From Phoronis australis (Eukaryota > Phoronida > Phoronidae): 64,000 nucleotides of DNA. The translations under genes were made by a program, and so were the position numbers. Shown here piece after piece: positions 35,901 through 48,052 of this stretch; the first letter of the stretch is position 1, and each line of letters begins with the position of its first letter. The notes beneath the pieces are model-generated. The model ran no database searches and was not told the DNA's origin. It was given only the letters and a program-made list of their open reading frames with translations. The stretch is taken from assembly GCA_002633005.1 (NCBI GenBank), contig NMRA01000476.1, positions 255,284 to 319,283 of the forward strand, written 5' to 3'.

Positions 35901-38900
35901 AGTTTCACATCATTTTTTTAAACAATAAGACAATGGAGCTAGGGAATTTTTATTTTTGTCTACTGAACATACGCCTCATTTTTCCACACAAAGACAAGCA
36001 GTTATTCCCTCCCATCATATCCTTCATATATGTTTGCATTAAATAAACATTGTATTGACTATTTTCAACACACCCAGAGTTATGACTCACCATTACACAG
36101 ACCAATAGCAGTGCAAATGGCAGCTGGCTTCACATCCTTGACCAATAGCTTCAGGATCTCATCAGCATACTTATCTATCACATTCTGGCACTCAGATGCT
36201 ACAGTAGCTGGTAGCAGTTTACACACTTTATCAAGGGCACTCTTGATTTCTTCCTAAAGAGTGAGGAAAACGTCTCGATTTATAAGACCAAATGCTCCTC
36301 CCAAAATTCCCAAAAACTTCACTTTCAACAAGTAATACTCTGATATACGCCAACTTTCAATCATGGAAAAAACACTAAGAGTTCAAATCAGCGAGATTTG
36401 AAGTGAAATTTAAATATACTAGTCATAGAACACAGAGATTCATCAAGTTTAAGATAACTTTGAGTCTAAGGCTTATTTCCAAGCTCAGTGTGGCATTCTG
36501 CAAACCAAATTTATTGTGAGAAAAGCAAGATCTGGAAAATCACACAAGTGAAAAGCAAGTGTTTTGTGAGTACGCTCAGAAGTTTATTAGCCGATCCTAG
36601 CAAAATGACAGTGTTTGAAGAAATTGGTCAGTGAGTTTGGAATGTTAAATTGTGGGATTTTAAAAATATGAGCACTGCCCCAGAAATTGCTTTCGCATTA
36701 TATCCAGGTTCTCATTCACTCCCTAACATAGATTTACTAGTAAGACCGAGCTTAGAGGAGTAGAAGACACCTTTGTGCTATGCTCGATTGTCTGCCAGTA
36801 AAGCCAGGATTTGAACGCACGTCTCTGAAACTAGAGCTCAAACCACTGAGCCACACCACCTTCTCTAAATGTGAGATTGAATTTATTGTTTCGGTCAAGA
36901 TTTTTCAACGCAAGTGTAAGTTAAAGTTGCGGAGTGTACGGAACTCAGCACTGTTTATACTTGGAGTGTACGGAACTCAGCACTGTTTATACTTGCCTCT
37001 GTAGCATTCTTCGTCAACATGGACTCCAGCTGGGACACCATGTACTCACACATGACACACTGAACAGGAGTAGCGACTTTGAGGGAGGAGACTTTAACCG
37101 CGCTTGATGTGGCTGAAATCAAAAGAAAGTTCACACTGAACAGCTGTGGATGATAAGCAGCATATGTTATTTTAGAAAAGGCTGTCTGTGATGGGATTCA
37201 AATTAGAACTTTCTGATATTATGCTGTACGCACTGTTCTCCAAAACACTAGAAGGAATATTTTTAAAATTATCTACTTTAGCATGAGGGCTATCAAGAAA
37301 TAGGACTTAAATGATTTTCATGAAAAACTTTTAAAATCCATACAACAAAAATGAAATGATAATTTAGGGAAAGCGTAACAGCATTTTTGAGACCTAACCT
37401 TCAACAGTTTCATCAAATAGAATTGGATCTCGTTATTGACACCATTTTTATGCTGTCAATGTACATTTCATTTTGACACAGTCACATGGCCCAATTCTAC
37501 AGGATTTCTATTTTCAGAAAAATAATGTATATTTTACGGAGCTAAAATCTAACAGTTTTGTACATACTTGGCCAATTACGCAGACCTGTTCACTCAGTTC
37601 CTACATATCCATATGGGTCGAATGATAATTATGTAAACTAAGACTACACAAAGAGAAAGTTACCAGCTTTTCTGCTGGCCAGTCAAGGAAGTGGGACATG
37701 TATAAAGCAAAAGTATGGAATGTTCCTCTCAACAGAGTCGCTGGGTTTTCAAAAACAAAAACATATTCAAAGACTTGTTGAAGAGGGAGGGGCTTAATGT
37801 GTTCTACCTACTAAATGAATGTACATATAAAAACGCCTCGACACTGCCAAAATGATTAACTGTCCAACAGCAGACACAGAAGTCTTCAATTAAAGTCTTA
37901 CCATTACACAAGCCTAGTTTGGTACACACTACCGAAGGCTTCAGCTCTTCCACAAGAAGTTTTACGATGTCATCTGCATACTGTTCAACAAGAGATACAC
38001 ACTCCGTAGAGACAGTAGATGGGAGATAGCTGCACACAGCTTCAAGGGCCTTTTTGATATCCTCCTGTTGAAATATTTAGTAGAATATTCCAATTATGTA
38101 ATAAGTAATATTTTAATACAAATGACATGTCAAATACATCAACTGCTGTCAAATAAACTCAATAGGGATGGGGGGGCTAATAGGGGGAGGGGGGCTAATT
38201 AAATGTGAACAACGTGTATGCTGCTTTACTGAATGGCAGGAATCGTCCTATTTTTCTAAACTTTAACTATGGTCTCCTTCACCCTGTGGTGACATGGTTT
38301 CCAGGATGATACCAGTTTAAGTCAGAAATGCACTCGGATATAATACTTTGCATGTATTATTTTTGGAAGCCAATACATTTTAAGCACATAATAAAAAGAA
38401 AACTAACAAGTATCCATTTTTGTTGTAACTTTAATATATTACAGGTGTGATTTTGTAGAGATTCATCACTTCACATGCAGTCCGCTGAATGCATTTATTG
38501 TCCTGTTAAAACAAACACGCACAAATCAATGTGATGTTCACTGATGTCAAGCATTATTCTTGTTCAATCACGAACAATCATTTAAATACACGAAGGAGTA
38601 GGTATATTCAAAAGTCATCAATGTCTGACCATCAAATAAGAGACCATTTCATACAGCATGCAGTCTCCAATACCTCTGTAGCATTAGAAGACAACAGGGA
38701 CTCCATATAGTTCATCATATATTCACAAATGGCACAGGTGGGAGAGTCACGGGCCGCTACCATTACTGGAACTTTGCCTGATACTCCTATAAAGTGTAAG
38801 TAGGTTAGAGGTTAAAAAACATCAAATACCTTCAGTCATTTCTGAGATGTGTCCCAAAGTTAGCCAAATTCAGACATTTTCCAGTGTTACTTACAACATT

Positions 38901-41900
38901 AGCACCACACTCCCCAATGACTGTCAGTCCTAGACAAGATTTAAATGGTACAGTTGAGGAGCTAATTCATACCAGTATCAATTCTGTGTACTGAGATACG
39001 AAAAACATTGGAGAATAGACAGCACATAACAGGCATAAAAGGATCAATTTTTTGAAAGGAAATAGAAAATCTAATACTAGTACAAGCGATTGAGGAGGCA
39101 GTGTGGCCTAGTGTGATAGGTGCCTACTTTCTTTACTCAAGGTTGTGGCTTCCCGTCCCACTGGGCCATACGGATAGACCCTTGAGTCAGGTTTCTAGCT
39201 CCTCAGTTCTGTTTTAACAATATAAAGCACAAAAATGATGTCAGGTGATCCGTGCAATGGGCACACATGCACGTCCTGCCCACATCTGGTACATCTGTTC
39301 AGTTAGCAGTGATGACAAACCAGTAATGAGGGCAGATGCCAGTTACTGGAGCTCACAGCTTGTAAACAAACAGGAGTATATAAAGCAAAAGACAAGTTTG
39401 AAAACCATGAATATTACACCAAAGGAAATTGGTCCCACTGACTGACACAATAACGAGTTCGACACAGTGAGTGAGAATCACTTAGATGAGTGGATGAAGC
39501 AACTCCATTATTGAGAGATTTTGATTAGTATGAAGACGAAGAGCTCAGGTGTCATCGACAATATTCAGATGAATGCATTTTGCCTGGTACGTATTGAACA
39601 ACATGAGGTTGCTATACAGTCACCACTAATTATCTGACTGCATCGTTTTTCTTGAGTGAGAGATCACGTGACCAATTTTATGCTCACATTTTAGAGCTAA
39701 TTAAACATTATAATGCAGTCTGAATGTGATTAAGTCATAAACTTTGACATATTGTGACATCAAAGAGCATGCAAATACTAGTTTAATGAACTCCAAATAG
39801 CTGCTATAAAATCGGTCTTACAACATTCCCTACCAAGACAGGATTCTACTATTTTCAAAACCATATAAGGACATCAAAACCATAAGTGACTTAAAAAACG
39901 CTTCAAAATATTTTGGAGATTGACCAACCCTAAAATTGCAAATTTGAAAACGGCGCATGAATGCGTTGCCTGTGACTTGAGTAGCTGGCTCATTCCGAAA
40001 CAATTTGGGATCAGACAAGGGTCTGTTTTTAAATCTTAAAAATGCTTTGGTTAAGAGTTTAACATTGACAACTAAGTAACCAGCAGCAAAATACCTACTT
40101 CACTGAAAATTGGTTCCAATTTGTACTAAGATGGAAAATGATTCATGGGTTTAGAAAAGTGGAGATTTTTTGCTGATAAAGCTAAAAATAGATTAAATTA
40201 GAATTCATGTGAGGCAGCTAATAGAGGTGGCGCTTTCTAGGATGTTCTACCACTTGTTCCACTATTACTGACATATTGTAAACCACAGAAGACAGTCATA
40301 GCTATAAAAATTCCAATAAAACATACATGTATTGAAAGTTTCTTATGATTGTTGCCTAACTGATTATACATTACGAAGCTGAGGAACAAAACGTTAAAAA
40401 ATCTTGGCAACTTACGAGCTGAGCAAAGACCAAGCGCAGTGCAGACAACCTGCGGGCTGACTTCACGCACCAGAAGTGCAATGACAGCAGGTCCATAGTT
40501 TTTGACAAAGTCTTCGCATTCTTTTGATATCGTCGATGGCAACAGGCTGCACACCTTATCAAGAGCAGCTATTATCTCTGTCTGCAAAAGCAAGAGTTCG
40601 TTATTCAAAACAACAGGTCAGATAAACTGTATGTATAAGCAAAATCGCAAATAAACAGCAGTTTCACTGGATTTCATAAAAAGCAACTGGAAATGTTAAA
40701 CATTTGATAAGAAAACACTGCAATACATACTACAAGAATAGTTTTTTAAGTTTAACTCCAATCCCTCCCTCTTACAATATGAGGAAAAAGTTCGTCTAGT
40801 ATACCTCTGTTGAATTCTTGCCAACAAGTTTCTCTAGTTCGTCTGCTACAAATTCACAAACACTGCATTCAACACTGCCTTGGACCTTTGGTGTCTTCAA
40901 AATCTTTACAAGTTGGCCTCCAACTGCCACAGGTTTTGAATCTGTTACCACAGCAGAACACAAACCGATGGCTTTGCAGATAGCTGGCGGGTCCTAAACA
41001 AAATTACGCAAAGTTCGAATTTGAATACAGTTCTTATTGTGACGAGCTACAAGTTCATAATGTCCTGGGTAATAATTGCAAATGTGACCTTTTATATCCG
41101 TCAACCGAATTTGAATAGATAACAAACAATAAGTGGTCATTAGTGAACACTGATAAAAATTGTATAAAAATATTTTAAAATCATGATTTCTTGCTCATAT
41201 CACACTACATATTTTACTTGAATGTAGGACATTTTCTAGTTCCGAGAGAACAAGCACACATGTTTTGTTCATCAAATTCGAATTCTTGATGATAAATCAA
41301 AATTGAACAAAAGCATATTCTCTCATCTGTAAAGCACTTGCACTAAGAAGTTGACAAAAACATTATAACAATTCTGGATACCATGTGAATGTCACTCGCT
41401 GTATTCTCTCTCTGTTTCCCATATTTACAATCTAAAGGAGCTCAACAACCTGTGGAGAAGCCTTGCAATGATAACCATATTACATGAAGCAAACCAATCA
41501 CTCAAATATTTTCTTCCCAGTGTGAAATTTTTCCATGGCCTTAAAAAATTTCAGATTAGCCAAATTTTAGACAGGATTAAAATACACTGACAACAAAGAC
41601 AAAATGCTTTAATGGCATTAAATACGAAGTTATTATCTCTACAAATATTTTGCCTACAATTACATAAATCCTAACACAAAATCATACAGCAGCCAATTTA
41701 CACTTTTTCATTGCACAAACTAAAAAAGAAATCACTTACAATGCCATAAACCAGTAACTCAAATATGTGCTTGCCTTCAGTCGTAATCAGGTCGTTACAC
41801 TGAAAGTACAGAAAAGTAAGTTGGCGATAATGGTTGTTATTTTACAAAACAGTTGGTAATGGTGGAAAACCCCAAAATGAATATATAATAGAGATATATT

Positions 41901-44656
41901 TCAGCTTGATTTTCAAGAATGCTCCATAAGTGAGCATGTAAACAACACGTGTGCACCGAAAATTTCAAGAATCACAAGAGCAATGCAGAGCGTTGAAATG
42001 CGCCCACAATTGCAACGTATACGGTATCCTTCTAGGGTTGTTTATTGGTACCATAAAGTGGCCAGTAGAGGGCATATATGTAGTATGTTGTACTTTGCAA
42101 AATGGAAAGGCATGGTCATTGTCTCCTCAATAGGCTAGGTTTCAAAATGTGAGTGATCTTCATAATACAAGCACATCCTATGCATCAGTTGCTTAAAGCA
42201 CCACAGAAACATAGAATTAAAAACAAATTTACCAACATACGAGATTAGCACAGCATTAGAATGCCAGAAACAAATTTCTACTTGGAACTTTTCCTTCACA
42301 GTCACGAAGTAACACAAAGTATACACCTGAAGACCTATGAAAATACAGAGGTCAATGTAAAATACTAAAATTGCCACTAGAGGCAAATACTAAAATTGCC
42401 ACTAGAGGCATACCGGTAATCAGAATCATCCTAAAGTCGTCATCGTCCGTTGTCAACATCACATAAATACACTTGCTAAATTTAGTAAAGATCCTGCAAA
42501 CGGTTTGGGAGATACAGCCATGGGCGCAAAAAAACAAAACTGCCACTAGGAGGCGCCACAGTAGTCCAAATCGTCTGAAAATCATTGTCAGCTGTCTTCC
42601 TTATAGTAAGCACATACACGCCAATTTTCACAATCATCCTTTGAGCGGTTTGGTTGATAGAGGGGTGGACGCAAAAATACAGACTCGAAAACAGTAAAAA
42701 TGGCCACTAGGTGGCGCAAACTACGTCGAATCCATCTGAAAACAGTAGGATAGCGTCATCTCACTAATAGGTGCCTACATACCAAATTTCATGAAAATCC
42801 GTTCAATACTTTTGAAGATACAAAGGTAAGCGTAAAAAACTAAAATTGCCACTAGGGGGCACACCGGTAGTCGGATCCGACCAAAAGTCGTCATCTTCCG
42901 TTGTTAACATCATATAAATATACTTACACAATTTGTAAAGATCCTGCGAACGGTTTAGGAGATACAGCCATAGGCGCAAAAAAACAAAACTGCCACTAGG
43001 AGGCGCCACAGTAGTCGAAATCGTCGGAAAATCATCGTCAACCATCCTCTACATAGTAAGCATATACATGCCAATTTTCACAATCATCCTTTGAGCGGTT
43101 TGGTTGATAGAGGGGTGGACGCACAAAAACACACTCGAAAACACTAAAAATGGCCACTAGGTGGCGCAAACTATGTCGAATTCATCTGAAAACGGGAGGA
43201 TAGCGTCATCTCACTAATAGGTGCCTACATACCAAATTTCATGAAAATCCGATCAGGACTTTTGAAGATACAAAGGTAAGCGTAAAAATGTAAAATTGCC
43301 ACTAGGGGGCACACCGGTAGTCGGATCCGTCCGAACGTTCGCACATGCCGTCCCATTCATGAATGGAACATATGTGCAAAATTTCATGAACATATGTCAA
43401 AGGGATTTGGAGATAGAGCAGCGGACGCCGGACGCCAGACGGACGCCGCCCGTACGGACGGACGGACGGACGGACGGAGATGACGGCATAATGCGTCCAC
43501 ATATAAATATGTGGGCGCATAATAATCAATTTTGCAATGTATGAAAGTTTGCCTCAATAATAGCCAGAACAGTAGTAAATTTCGGAAATATACACAGTAT
43601 GTATAAACAAAACTAAGACGTTAAAAAGAAAAAATAATTTAACTGCCACAGAAATTTAAAGCGAACCAGTATATCTATATCAAATAACAACATTTGAAAA
43701 CTTTAACTTTACACAAAAACCTTCACAATGTTGCAACATATGTAGCAAACTGTTACTCACTGCAGTAGCTAGAGAGCCAAGTTTGGAACACAGGTTATCT
43801 TCAAGAAACTTCTCAACTTCAGCCTAGGACAAGGATGACAATAAAACTTACAAAAGTAATAATAAAGAAAATGAAAGGTATAACTCTAGTATGTCCTTTA
43901 GACCAACTGCTTTAAAGTGCAGGACAACCCATAAAACAATCAGACAAAGTACCATTTCTGTGTAATGATGACAGGTTTCGATAACAATGAAAACGTCTGG
44001 CTATGACTCATCATGACGGTTAAATTCTACAGGAAGACTCACATAGTATCATGGCAACTGCATGGAAATGTGGGATTGGACATTACTGATCTCTAAAGGA
44101 TGAGTGGGCAATTTCCCTTTTGTTTAAACAATAAAAGTGTTCTTTTCAAAAAGTCAAACACATCCCAATACGTCACATGTTGAAGATGTACCTCCAGCCA
44201 AGTCTCCGATAGTAGCACTAATCTTGCAGTTGCTTAACTTTCCACCTGACCTACACATTTATATTGCCAGTTAGTAAGGCGATAGTCTGATTATCCCCAC
44301 TCATGACAGGAAATTATGGTCATTTTGTCTCATGATTTTGACATGTACCATACAAATATATGGCACGAAGCGATTGGATGAAGATTACACTTCGTAATTC
44401 AAATACCACTTGATCAAGAGATTTGGATAGAAATTTCATTGACAGAACTTTTGATTGCTCAAAACCAAAGCATGTGATGCCAAGATCTTCACCTCTAAGC
44501 AATAAAAAATCCCAAGAATCGGGAACAATATACTACAACATAAATATGAGGTTGCAAAAATACACTTACTTGTGTGGTATTCAAAGAGATACTAATTTTG
44601 AGGGCAGCAAGAACTTCTTGACACAATGAACAAAGTGCACTACTCTTGACATTGGG
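32451..44656 (-). CDS. PSAP: Prosaposin-like gene B, 14 exons seen, 603 aa, 5' start not found
   Basis: Exons in transcript order (high to low) are 44570-44656, 43761-43823, 41740-41799, 40805-40993, 40416-40581, 38674-38786, 37902-38064, 36997-37112, 36091-36253, 35632-35732, 35020-35200, 33457-33683, 32772-32918 and 32451-32486. They sum to 1812 nt (604 codons including TGA) and all phases agree. The product has six saposin-B domains, each with six Cys in the pattern CxxC...C...C...CxxxxLC, then a C-terminal saposin-A domain ending HCRNHVWN and stop, as in prosaposin. Precursors of this kind are cut in the lysosome into sphingolipid-activating saposins. No signal peptide or N-terminal saposin-A exon was found between 44657 and 48052. 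One donor is GC rather than GT (36996). It is a tandem paralogue of gene A. Confidence 0.88.
32772..33683 (-). CDS. Gene B, saposin-B domain 6 (last)
   Basis: Exon 33457-33683 (227 nt, equal to its gene A counterpart) carries CDYC, VCSFIP, TC and LC; the sixth Cys (IELC) is at the start of exon 32772-32918. Unlike domains 2 to 5 there is no intron between the CxxC helix and the next helix. The sequon is lost (KPATQ). Confidence 0.87.
33921..34377. mobile_element. Probable insertion present on one haplotype
   Basis: The 123 bp before it (33800-33922) recur almost exactly at 34379-34501 after the N at 34378, and the second copy continues without this stretch. It starts GGGCTGTTCCAGTAAAATCC and contains repeated ATGGGTGGT motifs. 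The right end is lost at the N. Confidence 0.45.
35020..35732 (-). CDS. Gene B, saposin-B domain 5
   Basis: Exon 35632-35732 (101 nt) carries CDVC; exon 35020-35200 (181 nt) carries VCTLVP, EC, IC and GLC. The N-glycosylation sequon found here in domains 1 to 4 is replaced by KATQ. Both exon lengths equal those of domain 6 of gene A. Confidence 0.88.
36091..37112 (-). CDS. Gene B, saposin-B domain 4, with a GC-AG intron
   Basis: Exon 36997-37112 (116 nt) has CVMC and an NAT sequon; exon 36091-36253 (163 nt, same length as in domain 3) has the remaining Cys and ends IGLCN. The donor after 36997 reads GAG|GCAAGT, a GC donor that otherwise fits consensus. No GT nearby preserves the frame. Confidence 0.87.
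36760..36866 (-). mobile_element. tRNA-derived SINE fragment (minus strand)
   Basis: On the minus strand, TGGCTCAGTGG (36843-36853) fits an A box and GTTCAAATCC (36807-36816) a B box about 27 bp apart. The stems needed for a real tRNA are absent, so a SINE head is preferred. It is in an intron of gene B, same strand as the gene. Confidence 0.55.
36932..36995. repeat. 32-bp perfect tandem duplication at a splice donor
   Basis: GAGTGTACGGAACTCAGCAC and the following 12 bases occur twice back to back. On the minus strand the second copy begins at intron position +2 of the GC donor of exon 36997-37112. Confidence 0.85.
37902..38786 (-). CDS. Gene B, saposin-B domain 3
   Basis: Exon 38674-38786 (113 nt) carries CAIC and an NAT sequon; exon 37902-38064 (163 nt) carries VCSYLP, EC, VC and GLC. 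The exon pair is joined in phase 0 and the domain ends in phase 1, the rule for domains 2 to 5. Confidence 0.88.
39095..39195 (+). mobile_element. tRNA-derived SINE fragment
   Basis: GTGTGGCCTAGTGTGATAGG resembles a pol III A box and GTTGTGGCTTCCCGTCCCAC a decayed B box, followed by the CTGGGCC typical of tRNA-related SINE heads. It does not fold as a functional tRNA. It lies in an intron of gene B. Confidence 0.5.
40416..40993 (-). CDS. Gene B, saposin-B domain 2
   Basis: The rest of exon 40805-40993 supplies CSVC and an NST sequon after a linker of about 30 residues; exon 40416-40581 (166 nt) supplies the other four Cys and ends ALGLCSA. The junction between helix 1 and helix 2 of the domain is a phase-0 intron, as in the other domains. 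Confidence 0.88.
40805..44656 (-). CDS. Gene B, saposin-B domain 1 (split over 4 exons)
   Basis: Exons 44570-44656 (LCSLC pair, NTT sequon), 43761-43823 (third Cys), 41740-41799 (fourth Cys) and the start of 40805-40993 (DPPAICKAIGLC) make one domain. This exon pattern matches domain 3 of gene A, where the inner exons are also 63 and 60 nt. The upstream residues PNVKSS resemble the linker that follows the N-terminal saposin-A domain in vertebrate prosaposin, which hints at a missing upstream exon. Confidence 0.85.
41974..43521 (+). repeat. CTCF-like-motif repeat family, best-preserved copy
   Basis: The copy opens near 41974 with ATGCGCCCACA (41998-42008) and closes with TGTGGGCGCAT (43510-43520), an inverted pair. 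Motif sites GCCACTAGGNGGC are at 42542, 42703, 42848, 42992, 43153 and 43298, giving spacings of 161, 145, 144, 161 and 145 and an exact 450-bp higher-order period. The end has a GGAC microsatellite (about 43452-43476) and a hairpin. It lies between two exons of gene B. Confidence 0.8.
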
Positions 44657-47600
44657 CTGAAAGAGAAATTAAACTTCAAGTTATGTTTGATCACCTTCAC
44701 TCCACAAATTTATCACTAGGTGTGTGCATGTGCAAATGTGCGTGTGTAATATTTTTCTACTTAGAAATGAGACCAGACAAATCATATTAGCACATTAATT
44801 AATTCATCAATTCTTTGGCATCAGTTTGAAACAATTATTGGAAGTGCACGAACTGGCAACTCTTGAAAAAATTGAACGAAAATCGATAATAATGATGAAT
44901 GATCACCACAGAAATGAAACACTAAAACTTGGTAAAATTAATGAAACACAATGATTATGATGATGGTGATGACGAAGAAAAGTGGCGATACTCTTGCCTT
45001 CCATCACAAAAAATTGATTTAGACCACCTACCATGATGAAATTGGTATCAAATTGACCTATAGTGAAATTGGATGTGATTTCAGGGCTTCAAAAATAACT
45101 GACGGGTACTTAGTCCTCAATAGTAGTGCCAAACATGGACTAGCGTAATAACAAACTGTCTGTTTTTTAGATAAGCCAGAAATCACTTATCACCCGAGTA
45201 AGAAACAACTTGAGAGCAATTGTATAGTTGCAAAGAGTCTAAATCGTAGCGTAGGTTTATGGATGCATTAAGAAACATAGCAATGAAGAATCAGTCAATA
45301 AAACGCGAGAAGTCAGAAAACTTCGAATGACGGTGAGTCATAGTAAAAATGAATGGCACATTTCAGATAACAGAGGACAAGATCTATCTAAAGACAAAGC
45401 TTTAGAAAGATGCCTCAAAGCCTCCATTGGAGCTAATGGCTTCGCACAGTGAAAACTCAAAAAAGTATTGCTTCAGTGCTATAGATTTTAACCAAAGCAA
45501 CAGGACTCGAACCACTGATGCAACACATGCTATGAGTAAATTTCATGTCATTCCAATAAAAAATCAACTTCTAGCAGGCAAACAAAGAAACTAAAGTGAA
45601 ACATAAATGACAGAAGAGCAGACTTGGCAAATTAGTAATATATATATAACATATTAACAACACCAATCAGCATTCATTGTTTAAAAACAGCTTCATGTTA
45701 AAACTGATATGAAAAATAAAAAACATGCTTAGCATAACTGGGCCATCTTTAAAAAGTAAAGGGAATACTTTAAACAGCTGAATTTTTGAAATAGCAACTC
45801 CCAACAAATGACATAAGTACACCTCTTCAAGGAGCAAGGTTGCCATACAACATAAAAATTTCATCTTACATGTCAATTTCATTTCGTGTATAAAAAGACC
45901 TATTAAGCTTTTGTACATACAGTGCCATTTGCTTTTCCATATAAAAATACCATGTAAGGAACCGTTATTTTTAGTTGTTCAAGATCTAGTACAAAAAACT
46001 ATTTGTACAAAAGTTCCATAGTTGAAAACAAACTCATAAGTCTGTGACAAGCCACTAAATAATGAAAACCTTCAAGCTGCAGTATAACACTTTTGTTTCT
46101 TTGTAACACGTCAGTTTTCACTTTTTCACATAACTGACCTAGAGTTTACAATTGTTAAAAAATGACTGATACAAAGAGAATGACTAACCGACTAACATTA
46201 GTAATGCCATTTCTGAGCTTAGTTTAAAGAACTAATACATTAGACATTAGAGTTATGCAAGGATGACACGACTCTAAAAGAATGCAAACTTTCAAGACTC
46301 AAGAAGCATGTCACCTGTCAGTGCGACCGTAAATGACAAATGTTTGATAATATATTAAGAAGATACTAAACCATGTTCTAATGATTTCAACCATTCCTCA
46401 TTCTGTCACCTGCTAATGCATCATTGGTGTCAACCTTCCAAATTAAAGGCAGGAATCAATTAAAAACTCATACTCCCTATGTCACACATTGGACATTATG
46501 GTCCTTGTTGGGTGGTCTTTTCCTAGTTGCTTTGTAATTTGCTAAAGGCATAAGTCACGCTTGACCTTTAACAGACTTGAATGTTTTCAAATTTTCCTCC
46601 AAACTTTAGGGTTCTTGGGGGTTACAGAGCATATTTTGTTTCAGATAACTGGATGAAGGTATCTGTAAATAGGGCAAACAAGTTTGATATCTGTTTAAGT
46701 CTTTCAAATCAAACCAGGCTGCATACTAAAATACTATAAACAGTGTTCAATTTGGAGACAGTGTTATTGTCTTCAGTGCCATCAAAAATGACATGATTGA
46801 TCACTTCCTTCATTTCTTGGAATAGTATTAAAACGCTTCAGTGAAATTTCTAGTATCATTTGAATGTATAAATACACATCTGGTTTTTTGGAGTAATGTC
46901 ATTAACTTATGCTCAAATCAGGACATCTCACCCACAGGTGGCATAATAAATAAGATGTAAAATGTATCAATTTTCGAAAAAAGCAAGGTTTAGTATTTCT
47001 TCATCATTTTAAGTAAAGCCACCAGTCTGACCTCTTGGTACATTTCAGACATGCACACAATTACTTAGGATATGTTAAACAACTTAACCGGTTGAAAGTC
47101 GATTCCCTAGGACAAGACAGCTCTCAGAATGATAAGTTGTCCACACACGGGGTAGACCAAATAACAAGAACACTTGGTAGTTAATAATATGGTTTATTTC
47201 AGATACACAGTACAGCAAAATAAACAGAAATAGAAATAAGTATATTCGAAATATATGTACTTTAATCAACTTCTTTTAGTTTCCATTGCTATGTTTATTA
47301 TACTGAAAACATTTTATTCTAAGCACAGGAACTGATCTCTCTACTCGGGACTTAACTTGAAAACTGACCAATTGAAAGCCAAGGTTCAAGAAAATGAACA
47401 AATTTGTACTTGAATTAGATCAGGAACCCTAAAGAAATGAACACGAACACAAAATAGTGATATGATGAACACAGAGTTAAAACATGAAAGCACAAAGCAT
47501 TAAAATGCGCCCAAAATTGCACTGCGGATGGTATGGTTCTAGTGGTGTTTTGTATCATAAAAATGGCCACTAGGTGGCACAGAATATGTGTAACCGTCTG

Positions 47601-48052
47601 AAAATGGAAAGGCGTTGCACTCTCCCTACCAGAAACTCGTTTGCTTAAATTCATGATATTTTGTCAAGGACCAAACTAGTTGAATGAAAAAAAATGTGGT
47701 AGTTTGATCAGCCCAAAAGAAATAGCCTTCTGTTGTCACATTTGTCGAATTTCACAGAGATAATGAGGGGGTTTCAGAGATACAGCAACAGATGCAAAGC
47801 GCATTGCCACTAGGAGGATCAACAAAACTCGGACCTACTTAAAAATCAACGTCAACCATGGTCTTCTCAGCATGTACAGATCAGCTAATTTTCATAATGG
47901 AAGCTTGAATGCAGGAAAGATGATAATATGCAACCACCTATATTTGTATACGCAGGCGCATAAAAATGGAATGTCATTTTCATCAAAAGTTGCTTAGTTT
48001 AATTTAAGTAAAATATCAGTAGTTCTTCTTGGTAAGTCTTATGTTAGCTGTT
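44657..48052. other. Spacer between the two prosaposin paralogues
   Basis: It should hold the 3' UTR of gene A and the promoter plus first exon(s) of gene B if B is a separate gene. No saposin-A N-terminal exon (Cys, GPxYWC pattern) was found on the minus strand. A short copy of the CTCF-motif repeat lies at 47.5-48.0 kb. Confidence 0.5.
47500..47966 (+). repeat. CTCF-like-motif repeat family, short copy
   Basis: Starts with ATGCGCCCAAAATTGCA and ends with ACGCAGGCGCATAA. One good site is GCCACTAGGTGGC (47566-47578); a second, GCCACTAGGAGG, is near 47806. It lies just beyond the gene A stop codon. Confidence 0.7.

Noticed and set aside
36760-36866. Functional tRNA gene on the minus strand
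   Set aside because: A and B boxes are present, but acceptor and anticodon stems do not pair. A SINE head explains it better.
43296-43544. Open frames on both strands over the GGAC-rich cassette (also at 63.7-64.0 kb)
   Set aside because: They recur at repeat copies and arise from the microsatellite and TIR sequence, not from coding selection.
45823-45864. Possible signal-peptide exon for gene B (MKFLCCMATLLLEE, minus strand, phase-0 donor GTGTAC)
   Set aside because: Phase and hydrophobicity fit, but the stretch is short, lacks a good cleavage site and has a weak donor. It is too uncertain to annotate without transcript data.
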